Assembly: GCA_015655015.1 (NCBI GenBank)
Contig: JAATFV010000061.1
Coordinates: forward strand, 1-36,980
DNA length: 36,980 nt
Source of the DNA: Chitinophagales bacterium
GTDB taxonomy: Bacteria > Bacteroidota > Bacteroidia > Chitinophagales > Chitinophagaceae
Direction of reading: 5' to 3'
Made by a program: the position numbers and the translations under genes. This document shows positions 29,401 to 34,747 of this stretch, piece by piece. The notes below the pieces were generated by a model, which saw only the letters and a list, made by a program, of their open reading frames with translations, did not search any database and had not been told where the DNA came from. Position 1 is the first letter of the stretch. Each line of letters starts with the position of its first letter.

Positions 29401-29721
29401 CCGCCGCTGCTTGATAACGATAAACTTCTTTTCAATGGCATAGGTGAGCGGCTGGTCTTTGAACACGAGCGTCAACGCTTTCTCCAGCGGCAGGTCCACT
29501 GCTTCCAGGTCGACATTGGGGGTATTGTCAAGCTGGTTTCTAAAATAGATGAAATTATACCCCGTTTGTTTTTCGATCTCGGTAAAGATCCTTTCGAGGG
29601 AAGCGTTTTTTAATGACAGCGTAACCTTCTGGCTGAAGCTTTTAGCGCTTACCTGCAGTGCGCTGGCCAGTAAAATGATGGTAGTAATTCTCATAATGTT
29701 ACAAAAAGCCTTAGAATCCAT
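26440..29721 (-). CDS. SusC/RagA-family TonB-dependent transporter with STN signalling domain (PUL 2)
   Basis: A 1093-residue transporter. After the signal peptide (ending near SAKSFSQ) residues about 28-105 form a secretin/TonB short N-terminal (STN) domain (LERIFTEIEKQTGYNFIYF). A proline-rich hinge follows (residues about 111-122), then the carboxypeptidase-D-like domain (GRITDNNGNPVAGVSITLKG), the TonB box region VVVGYGTAKKGD, the plug signature ESIEILKDASATAIYGARG and a barrel ending in FIFGLNLKF. An STN domain means that ligand binding can be passed to a FecR protein in the inner membrane; the matching FecR and ECF sigma genes are directly upstream. The 138-bp gap to fecR holds unusual signals listed separately. 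Confidence 0.95.
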   Translation of the reverse strand: MDSKAFCNIMRITTIILLASALQVSAKSFSQKVTLSLKNASLERIFTEIEKQTGYNFIYFRNQLDNTPNVDLEAVDLPLEKALTLVFKDQPLTYAIEKKFIVIKQRRTQTPPPPSPDNPPPIHITGRITDNNGNPVAGVSITLKGTSTGTVSDAKGNYSLPLKENSGILVFSHIGFIEKEVPVNGHPEIDVVLQAGNSALDQLVVVGYGTAKKGDLTGAVSVVRGSDLNGVPVASVDQALQGKAAGVQVTSISGAPGAGTTIRIRGGNSITASNEPLYVVDGFIGGGTLTSINPADIESIEILKDASATAIYGARGANGVVLITTKHGRSGKSDIAINAYAGVQQLPREVDLLTGPQLAGYVNDRAALFGSAPIYPNLSTVTNTDWQKAITRTAGIQNADIAFSGGSENVTYYLSGNYFNQDGIILNSGFQRYQTRLNLRLKLTDWLAVGTNLNFNRSNTNNLKASLYDILKTAPTSVPIKDAAGKYTILSPLSGQTFDNPIADALGKLDNTYDNSLLGGWYAEASFRNGLRFRSTLDINNDNTRHAVYSPGSLPLNASQNIGGSDSIASTQSFNLENENTVSYTRNFGKHHVDVLGGFTYQHEVDQSYTASAGGFTNDNLTYNNLSTGDPTLAKNTSAYSDWTIISFLGRANYSFNDKYLFTVSARQDGSSRLAANHKYAFFPSAAFAWKLGNEDFIRNLNVFSDLKFRASYGKTGNQAINVYSTLPSLSVSNVWFNNQQQLGYTLGNIPNDNLKWETTDQYDAGLDAGFFHGRLSLTGDFYYKKTYNLLLNVPIAGTTGYTSRLANVGKTQNAGIELMVDGRIIDQKDFSWNLAVNISGNRNKVLAIGSGQKFVDISNGYRLMVGKPAPVFWGNVADGVFHTQAEIDALPGYQAGLVPGDIKFRDVNHNGKYDGAADATIIGNPTPKFFGGFSSAFRYKRISLNVYFEYSYGNDVINSLGVRWFAGDYASNVGAIAVNRWTPENTQSNIPRAGADAEINVNSQAYSFAVQNGSFLRLKTLRLSYDLTPAKIKWLQGASLYFVGSNLFLVDHYTWGYDPEVSNNGINPVLQGGDQASYPQNRSFIFGLNLKF

Positions 29722-29728
29722 AACTTTG
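29721..29728 (+). promoter_or_regulatory. Promoter-like box on the plus strand, antisense to the susC start
   Basis: The plus strand reads TAACTTTG, an exact TAnnTTTG match, right at the susC start codon and pointing away from susC into the fecR-susC gap. No TTTG lies 19 bp upstream. On its own the match is near chance level; it gains weight from the plus-strand terminator about 70-100 bp downstream. Confidence 0.3.
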
Positions 29729-29734
29729 TTTTAG

Positions 29735-29784
29735 TTTGGGTTAAACAATGAGCAGTCCTCCAAAAATTGTCTTATTTGGGTTAA
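29735..29784. repeat. Pair of 10-bp direct repeats TTTGGGTTAA in the susC leader region
   Basis: TTTGGGTTAA occurs at 29735-29744 and again at 29775-29784, exactly 40 bp apart, close to four helical turns. On the minus strand both read TTAACCCAAA, 14-63 bp before the susC start, so they could be operator half-sites or part of the ECF-sigma promoter of susC. Confidence 0.5.
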
Positions 29785-29797
29785 CTCAGGCTATCCG

Positions 29798-29829
29798 CCG
29801 TCACGCCTCGACCGCGTGACGGTTTTTTT
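29798..29829 (+). terminator. Intrinsic terminator oriented on the plus strand
   Basis: CCGTCACGC (29798-29806) and GCGTGACGG (29814-29822) form a perfect, GC-rich 9-bp stem with a 7-base loop, followed at once by seven T residues (29823-29829). On the minus strand, the direction of all neighbouring genes, the hairpin is preceded by A residues and not followed by T, so it only makes sense as a plus-strand terminator. Confidence 0.8.
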
Positions 29830-29859
29830 CTGGTCAACCGCTTTATAGAAAGGGAAGGT

Positions 29860-31074
29860 TTATGGAAATACCGTTATCTTTTTTCCTTCGATCGTAAAAT
29901 GGACGACATCCGTTAGCTCCAGCAATTTTAATATTTCAGACGCCGGGACGTTGCGGGGGATCTTCCCGACAAAAGGATAAGCGGGAAGCGGGGTCTTATA
30001 GTCAATCGTTACATCATACCACCGGGCTATCTGCCGCATGACGTTCTCCAGCTGCGTACCGTTGAACCGGAACAGGCCATCCTTCCAGGCCATGACTTCC
30101 TCCATTTCTGCCTTGCCGATCGTTTTAATGACCATTCCTCCATTGCGGGCCTCATCGCCGGCCACCACTGCCTGCTGACCAGGTCGTAACTGCCGTTCCT
30201 GTCCCCCGTTACTTATCCTCACAGCTCCTTCCAGCAGGGTGGTCTTCATGACCGTCTCATCTCCATACGCATTGATATTGAATTGTGTGCCCAATACCCC
30301 GACTTCCATACCCCTGACCTTCACCTTAAAAGGCGATCGGACGATGGGCGCTATTTCAAAATATACTTCTCCTGAGATCTCCACTATCCGCTCATTTCCG
30401 GAGAAAGTCACGGGATAACGGATCGAGGAAGCCGCATTCAACCAGACTGTTGACCCATCGGGCAAACTGAGCTGGTATTGCCCTCCCCTTGGAGTGGTCA
30501 GCGTATTGTATAATACGGCGCCGGGTTTTTCAGGCAATGCCATGTAGACAAGCCGGCCGCCAGCCATCTTTTTCACCTGCGTATTCCCCTGCAGGGCCAG
30601 CATGCCGTTAGCCATGCTGTCCAATGGGATCGCTGCACCACTTGCCAGGGTCAGCGTCGCCCTATTGCCGCCTGCGGTCACGTCGTTCTTAAACCGCTGT
30701 TGCAGTATAGGTTTCGCGGTTATTGCCGGCCGCTGCGGTCTGAAGAACAGCAACCAGGAGCCGACACCTGCGCCGAACAGCAGGATCACCGCGGCGGCGA
30801 TCCATCCAAGACGCCTCAGCAAATAGATACGGGGAGACGAGGCAGCAACGGTAAGCCCGGCACTGCCGGCCTCCACGGCGTTCAGCAGCTGTATGCGTTG
30901 CAGCAGGCTGCGTTCAATGGCGGCTTCCAGCGCTTCCTTTTCGGCTGGTTCCCAATGCCATTCTCCTCCGTCCATCAGACGCCGGTACCATTGTTCCACC
31001 AGGCGAATCTCCTCGCCGGAAGCATTGCCTTCCTGGTATCTTCGTAAGAGTGCTGCAGCCTCTTTTTCATCCAT
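29860..31074 (-). CDS. FecR-family anti-sigma factor (PUL 2)
   Basis: A 404-residue inner-membrane signal transducer. Residues 1-85 are the cytoplasmic part that would bind the sigma factor (EKEAAALLRRYQEGNASGEE near the start). One membrane helix lies at about 88-111 (LGWIAAAVILLFGAGVGSW). The periplasmic FecR domain is at about 185-290 (YQLSLPDGSTVWLNAASSI; VEISGEVYFEI), and a C-terminal DUF4974-like domain, which would meet the STN domain of SusC, is at about 330-404. It follows the sigma gene by 68 bp, a gap that carries a long palindrome. Confidence 0.94.
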   Translation of the reverse strand: MDEKEAAALLRRYQEGNASGEEIRLVEQWYRRLMDGGEWHWEPAEKEALEAAIERSLLQRIQLLNAVEAGSAGLTVAASSPRIYLLRRLGWIAAAVILLFGAGVGSWLLFFRPQRPAITAKPILQQRFKNDVTAGGNRATLTLASGAAIPLDSMANGMLALQGNTQVKKMAGGRLVYMALPEKPGAVLYNTLTTPRGGQYQLSLPDGSTVWLNAASSIRYPVTFSGNERIVEISGEVYFEIAPIVRSPFKVKVRGMEVGVLGTQFNINAYGDETVMKTTLLEGAVRISNGGQERQLRPGQQAVVAGDEARNGGMVIKTIGKAEMEEVMAWKDGLFRFNGTQLENVMRQIARWYDVTIDYKTPLPAYPFVGKIPRNVPASEILKLLELTDVVHFTIEGKKITVFP

Positions 31075-31119
31075 AGTTAGACCTTTGTAGCGTATATGTC
31101 CGGTGAAAGTGCGGGAAGG

Positions 31120-31147
31120 GGTAAAAAAAATTATAATTTTTTTTACC
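31120..31147. repeat. Perfect 28-bp palindrome across the sigma stop codon
   Basis: The left half GGTAAAAAAAATTA (31120-31133) is the exact reverse complement of the right half (31134-31147), with no spacer. The sigma-factor stop codon (31145-31143) lies inside it, and the fecR start is 45 bp further on. The centre is A/T only, capped by G-C pairs. It could act as a bidirectional terminator or attenuator, or as a protein site. Confidence 0.8.
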
Positions 31148-31742
31148 GGAATAAGGGGAGCAGCAGCACGACCAGGGAAACGGAGCCCTGGCCAAGGGCC
31201 GTCCTGATAAGCTGGAGCGCATGCTGGATATGTTTTTTGACGGTCTCCTCCGAGATATTCAGCCGGGCTGCTATTTCCTTATGGCTGAGATCTTCCTGGC
31301 GGCTGAGCTGGTACACGGTCCGCATCCTGGGCGGCATGTTTTCTATCGCTGAATGAACAAGATGGTACGCTTCTTTTATCTGCAGCGAAGCCTCGGCGGA
31401 AGGAGCGGTGCCGGCTTCGGCCAGTTCCTGCAATAATCCCAGGTAATTCCGGCGGGTGATATTTTTCTCTATGTAATGGATCGCCTGGTATTTCACGCTG
31501 GTTGCGAGATAAGCGGGCAGCGAGTCGCCGGTAAGGGTAAGCGTCTTACGCCGGCGCCAAAGGGAAAGAAAAACCTCCTGTACTATATCTGCCGCATCTT
31601 CCCTGGACCGGATGACACTCACAGCAGTCAGGAACAGGGACTCCCAGTAACGCCGGTACAGGGAAGTAAACGCCCCCTGATCATTGCCGACCATCCGCCG
31701 TAACAAGGCATCATCACTATAAGAAGTCTCTTCTGTCTGCAA
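31143..31742 (-). CDS. ECF-type RNA polymerase sigma factor (PUL 2)
   Basis: A sigma-70 family ECF factor of about 199 residues. Region 2 is seen as GAFTSLYRRYWESLF through EDAADIVQEVFLSLWRRR, and region 4 as MPPRMRTVYQLSRQEDLSHKEI followed by ISEETVKKHIQHAL. The frame begins at a TTG (31742); no in-frame ATG lies before the conserved sequence, and the next Met (residue 17) is already inside region 2, so TTG is the likely start. The hydrophobic tail SLVVLLLPLF is usual in this Bacteroidetes group. It would drive the susC operon when released by FecR. It is divergent from the NmrA-like gene. Confidence 0.9.
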   Translation of the reverse strand: MQTEETSYSDDALLRRMVGNDQGAFTSLYRRYWESLFLTAVSVIRSREDAADIVQEVFLSLWRRRKTLTLTGDSLPAYLATSVKYQAIHYIEKNITRRNYLGLLQELAEAGTAPSAEASLQIKEAYHLVHSAIENMPPRMRTVYQLSRQEDLSHKEIAARLNISEETVKKHIQHALQLIRTALGQGSVSLVVLLLPLFR

Positions 31743-31771
31743 GCAGTATCATTATTTGCCGATAAAAGTAA

Positions 31772-31797
31772 TAAAAAATGTTCAATCTCATTTTTTA
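31772..31797. repeat. Inverted repeat in the gap between the sigma gene and the NmrA-like gene
   Basis: TAAAAAATG (31772-31780) and CATTTTTTA (31789-31797) form a perfect 9-bp stem with an 8-base loop. It lies 30 bp before the start of the sigma gene, where an operator or the sigma promoter would be expected. A TACTTTTA sequence just next to it on the minus strand is one base off the -7 consensus. Confidence 0.45.
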
Positions 31798-31895
31798 CGG
31801 CGGCAGCGCGGAAAATAAACCAACATACCGACCAACACGACTTTCCCTTTTGGCTACAACAACCTGCCATTCGGCTACATCCGTTTTGAGAAATC

Positions 31896-31911
31896 GATGC
31901 AACTTTGCATC
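31896..31911. promoter_or_regulatory. 16-bp palindrome overlapping the NmrA-like gene promoter
   Basis: GATGCAA and TTGCATC are separated by CT, forming a symmetrical site 19 bp before the ATG at 31931. The stretch CAACTTTG inside it is one base off the -7 consensus. This is a good place for an operator; the AraC regulator encoded next door is one candidate partner (inference). A related block precedes the araC gene. Confidence 0.5.
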
Positions 31912-31930
31912 AACAAATAAAAATAGAAAT

Positions 31931-32839
31931 ATGAACATCGTACTTACAGGTTCTCTAGGGAACATCGGAAAACCGCTCGCCAAAAAGCTGGTACAAAAAA
32001 ATCATTCGGTTACTGTCATCAGCAGCAAAACCGAAAGGAAAGAAGAGATTGAAGCATTAGGTGCAAAAGCAGCTATCGGCAGTATGTTCGATATTGACTT
32101 TTTATCGGCAACTTTCAAAGGTGCAGACACTGTTTTTTGTATGGAAACGCTGGACGCAGCGGGCGGTTTCTTTGACAAAGAGGTGGATTTCATTGCCGCT
32201 ATCAATCAAATTGGCAGCAATTACAAACACGCTATTGAACAATCAGGCATAAAACGTGTGGTGCATTTGAGCAGTATCGGCGCACATTTGGACAAAGGAA
32301 ACGGTATTCTTATTTTTCATCACAATGTAGAAAATATTTTGAAACAGCTGCCCGGTGATGTTTCCATTAAATTTATTCGTCCTGTCGGTTTTTACACGAA
32401 TATGTTTTCGTTTGTACAAACCATAAAAACAAAAGGTGTTATCATTTCAAATTACGGGGGAGACAAAAAAGAACCCTGGGTTTCGCCTTTGGATATTGCG
32501 GACGCCATTTCCGAAGAAATGGAAAAGCCTTTTGAAGGCAGAACCGTTCGCTATGTGGCAAGTGATGAAGTTTCGCCAAATGAAATAGCAAGAGTTTTGG
32601 GTGAAGCTATCGGAAAGCCTGATTTGAAATGGAATGTCATTACTGATGAACAACTATTGAATGCCTGGTTGGCAATAGGCTTTAACCCGCAAATTGCCAA
32701 AGGCTTTGTGGAAATGCAGGCAAGCCAGGGCACCGGTTTGTTGTATGAAGATTATTACCATAACAAACCAACATTAGGCAAAGTGAAACTTGCTGATTTT
32801 GCTAAGGATTTTGCAGCAGCGTGTAGCGAAGAAGAATGA
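31931..32839 (+). CDS. NmrA-like NAD(P)-binding protein (atypical SDR)
   Basis: A 302-residue cytoplasmic protein starting at the ATG at 31931; the frame is open further up to 31778, but that part is not protein-like and lies over promoter signals. The N-terminus MNIVLTGSLGNIGKPLAKKL is the Rossmann motif of the NmrA/atypical SDR group, followed by SSKTER (NADP-binding type), the strand DTVFCMETLD, HLSSIGAH, and IKFIRPVGFYTNM. No SDR Tyr-x3-Lys pair is evident, as in the NmrA branch. Members are quinone or aldehyde reductases or redox-sensing proteins; the substrate here is unknown. Base use is more AT-rich than in the PULs, and an AraC gene follows on the same strand. Confidence 0.83.
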   Translation: MNIVLTGSLGNIGKPLAKKLVQKNHSVTVISSKTERKEEIEALGAKAAIGSMFDIDFLSATFKGADTVFCMETLDAAGGFFDKEVDFIAAINQIGSNYKHAIEQSGIKRVVHLSSIGAHLDKGNGILIFHHNVENILKQLPGDVSIKFIRPVGFYTNMFSFVQTIKTKGVIISNYGGDKKEPWVSPLDIADAISEEMEKPFEGRTVRYVASDEVSPNEIARVLGEAIGKPDLKWNVITDEQLLNAWLAIGFNPQIAKGFVEMQASQGTGLLYEDYYHNKPTLGKVKLADFAKDFAAACSEEE

Positions 32840-32850
32840 ATGTAATGCCA

Positions 32851-32883
32851 CGGATACACGAATATTCTTCATTCGTGTATCCG
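32851..32883. repeat. 13-bp-stem inverted repeat between the NmrA-like and AraC genes
   Basis: CGGATACACGAAT (32851-32863) and ATTCGTGTATCCG (32871-32883) pair perfectly around a 7-base loop, 11 bp after the NmrA-like stop codon. No T-tract follows on either strand, so it is not a classic terminator. The CACGAAT-type sequence looks like the short dispersed intergenic palindromes seen in many Bacteroidetes genomes (from memory). Confidence 0.65.
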
Positions 32884-32927
32884 CCACATCCATTAACAGA
32901 AACAGACTTCAACCGCAATAAAATCGA

Positions 32928-32935
32928 TACTTTTG
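32928..32935 (+). promoter_or_regulatory. Candidate -7 box of the araC promoter
   Basis: TACTTTTG is an exact TAnnTTTG match 31 bp before the ATG at 32967. The surrounding AAATCGAT and TTTGCAT words also appear in the NmrA-like promoter (31891-31910), so the two genes probably share a control site. Confidence 0.45.
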
Positions 32936-32966
32936 CATAGATATATGGACAAACAAAAATTCCGTT

Positions 32967-33890
32967 ATGGGAAATACAAAAACATACAGAATTAAGACGG
33001 TAAGTGAGTATCATCGGCTGAGAGGCCTACCCCAACCCGAACATCCTTTAATCAGCGTGGTAGATTATGCTTCCATGAAGAATACGACTGAAAATAATTC
33101 AACAAATTGGGTATTGGATTTTTATTTAATTGCATTGAAAAGAATTTCCAGCGACAAAAAAATACGATACGGGCAACAGGAATATGATTTTGACGAAGGT
33201 GTTTTGTTTTTCATATCGCCCAACCAGGTTTTTAATATTTCGGTCAGCGAAAATGCAACGATCAAACAATCGGGATGGCTTTTGCTTATTCATCCAGATT
33301 TTTTGTGGAATATGCCACTTGCCAAAAACATTAAGCAGTACGACTACTTTGATTATTCAGCAAATGAAGCCTTATTCCTTTCAAAAAAAGAAGAAGCGAC
33401 TATCAACGGCATTATACGGAATATTCAGCAGGAGTATCACTCCAACATTGACAAGTTTAGCCAAAGCATTATTATATCTCATGTAGAGGCGCTACTCAAC
33501 TATTCAGAACGGTTTTATCAACGGCAGTTCATCACAAGAAAAATTGACAACCATAAAATCCTGAGCCGCCTGGAAGATTTATTGACGAATTATTTCAACA
33601 ACGATGATTTAATAAATAAAGGGTTGCCCACTGTTCAATATGTTGCTCAAACATTAAATGTTTCTGCTAAGTATTTAAGTAGTTTATTGCGGGTAGTGTC
33701 GGGACAAAACACACAACAACATATTCACAACAAGCTGATAGATAAAGCGAAAGAAAAATTGTCTACCACCAGCCTGTCTGTTGGTGAAATCGCTTACGAA
33801 TTGGGATTTGAACATTCGCAATCATTTAGCAAATTATTCAAAGCAAAAACGAATCTTTCTCCGTTGGAGTTCAGACAGTCGTTTAACTAA
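32967..33890 (+). CDS. AraC-family transcriptional regulator
   Basis: A 307-residue regulator. Residues 1-190 are an N-terminal sensing domain with a cupin-like pattern (YDFDEGVLFFISPNQVFNI). Residues about 205-305 hold the two helix-turn-helix units: TVQYVAQTLNVSAKYLSSLLR for the first, and VGEIAYELGFEHSQSFSKLF followed by NLSPLEFRQSF for the second. The layout matches Bacteroidetes AraC proteins that control neighbouring oxidoreductase genes. It is 127 bp downstream of the NmrA-like gene and shares its low GC. Confidence 0.92.
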   Translation: MGNTKTYRIKTVSEYHRLRGLPQPEHPLISVVDYASMKNTTENNSTNWVLDFYLIALKRISSDKKIRYGQQEYDFDEGVLFFISPNQVFNISVSENATIKQSGWLLLIHPDFLWNMPLAKNIKQYDYFDYSANEALFLSKKEEATINGIIRNIQQEYHSNIDKFSQSIIISHVEALLNYSERFYQRQFITRKIDNHKILSRLEDLLTNYFNNDDLINKGLPTVQYVAQTLNVSAKYLSSLLRVVSGQNTQQHIHNKLIDKAKEKLSTTSLSVGEIAYELGFEHSQSFSKLFKAKTNLSPLEFRQSFN

Positions 33891-34102
33891 TTGACAAAAA
33901 GAGGACAGGCAAAAGCATGCGCGGCCAACAAGCGGTTTGGTACACAGGCACATTCATTATTCAAGGCGAAGTTTTTGAACCTGAACCGTGTTTCACCTGG
34001 AGAAACAGATAAAATAGAACTTTTTAAAGCCGTCTCGTCTGTCACCGGATACACTAATAAAGATTTACGCAAAATAAAAATACTGTCAGGTATCGATAGA
34101 AG

Positions 34103-34201
34103 ATCATGGGACATGCGTCAGTAAAGCAAACAGAGATGTACGCGAAAATTTTGAACGAAGAGTTGGATAAAGCGATGGATGTCTTTAACGAGCAGAAATA
34201 G
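34103..34201 (+). pseudogene. C-terminal remnant of a tyrosine recombinase (integrase)
   Basis: Reading from 34103 gives IMGHASVKQTEMYAKILNEE and then LDKAMDVFNEQK to a TAG at 34199-34201. This is the last block of phage-type integrases in Bacteroidetes: the GH of box II and the catalytic Tyr in TEMYAK are intact. The frame is blocked by a TAG only two codons upstream (34097-34099), and no HxxR or other integrase block can be found before it, so only about 32 residues survive. It lies about 190 bp from the 3' end of a tRNA-Lys gene, the usual target of such enzymes. Confidence 0.8.
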
Positions 34202-34341
34202 ATTCATAATTACCGTCAATCCCCATACATATCGCTTTCAACTATAACAGAGATATCTATACGCCATTAACCAACTATAAATCATCGGATCACCGCCCAA
34301 AATGGGTCCCAAACTGTTTTACCTATGTTGTACCTGCAAAC

Positions 34342-34377
34342 AAAAACGCCTTGTAAATAATTAATTTACAAGGCGTT
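34342..34377 (-). terminator. Intrinsic terminator of the tRNA-Lys gene
   Basis: AACGCCTTGTAAAT (34345-34358) and its exact complement at 34364-34377 form a 14-bp stem with a 5-base loop. On the minus strand the hairpin ends in a run of five T, 15 bp after the tRNA 3' end. Confidence 0.85.
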
Positions 34378-34391
34378 ATATTGATTTCCAG

Positions 34392-34464
34392 TGAACCCGC
34401 TGGGACTCGGACCCAGGACCCATACATTAAAAGTGTATTGCTCTACCAACTGAGCTACGGATTC
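34392..34464 (-). tRNA. tRNA-Lys (anticodon UUU)
   Basis: The minus strand folds into a full cloverleaf of 73 nt. The acceptor stem is GAATCCG with CGGGTTC (one T-G pair), the D arm GCTC/GAGC, the anticodon stem ATACA/TGTAT with loop CTTTTAA (anticodon TTT at 34431-34429), and the T arm CTGGG/CCCAG. The discriminator base is A, and CCA is not encoded (CTG follows). Anticodon UUU reads AAA and AAG lysine codons. Confidence 0.97.
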
Positions 34465-34518
34465 ATCTTTACCTGCTTTAGCGCTAACTATCAGCGGTAA
34501 CCCTGTTTTTTGGGATTG

Positions 34519-34549
34519 CAAAAATAAGTGAAAAAGCATTCGCAGCAAA
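34519..34549 (-). promoter_or_regulatory. Consensus Bacteroidetes promoter for tRNA-Lys
   Basis: On the minus strand TTTG (34549-34546) and TATTTTTG (34526-34519) are separated by exactly 19 bp, a full match to TTTG-N19-TAnnTTTG. It starts 55 bp before the mature tRNA, leaving a leader of about 45-50 nt to be trimmed. Confidence 0.85.
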
Positions 34550-34613
34550 TTTTTCTATAACTATTTTCTCATTTTAAGTGAATGATTATCAACTTTTCTT
34601 TTATTCCCGACGC

Positions 34614-34727
34614 CAACTCTCCTATTTTTGCACCCGCGGGAACGCGACACGATTTCAAATGCTCTATTATTTTCTCAGGAGAGTTACGCCAATTTTTCGG
34701 TAACGAGCAGCAACTCTCCTATTTTTG
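34614..34727 (+). promoter_or_regulatory. Duplicated promoter segment upstream of the SDR gene
   Basis: The 17-bp sequence CAACTCTCCTATTTTTG occurs at 34614-34630 and again at 34711-34727, 97 bp apart. Each ends in the -7 box TATTTTTG. The first copy has TTTA at the -33 position with 19-bp spacing, the second has a poor -33. The second box is 20 bp before the ATG at 34748, so tandem promoters or a duplicated control site are likely. Confidence 0.6.
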
Positions 34728-34747
34728 TAGCTATAACCTGTAAAAAC

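Larger units (their letters stand above)
29735..29829 (+). ncRNA. Putative antisense small RNA between fecR and susC
   Basis: A short plus-strand transcript is suggested by a -7-like box at 29721-29728 and a strong intrinsic terminator at 29798-29829, with no plus-strand gene between or near them. It would be about 95 nt and fully antisense to the leader of the STN-SusC gene. Cis-antisense sRNAs in this same position (between anti-sigma and susC genes) are known from Bacteroides PULs, for example the DonS type; the match here is by position and architecture only. The 5' end is a guess. Confidence 0.4.
33891..34391. other. Gap without an intact gene, next to tRNA-Lys
   Basis: This 500-bp stretch contains one weak reading frame (33891-34124, TTG start, 77 codons) that I do not recognise and do not trust as a gene. 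It then holds the tail of a tyrosine recombinase (34103-34201), about 140 bp with nothing visible, and the tRNA terminator hairpin. It looks like the scar of a lost mobile element. Confidence 0.6.

Noticed and set aside
33911..33950. An AACAAGCGGTTTGG sequence that resembles the start of an integron attC site.
   Set aside because: No matching inverted arm or GTTRRRY-type end was found nearby, and no cassette-like array or integron integrase is present.
33891..34124. A 77-codon open frame after the araC gene.
   Set aside because: It starts with TTG, matches nothing I know and runs out of frame over the integrase remnant, so it is treated as chance.
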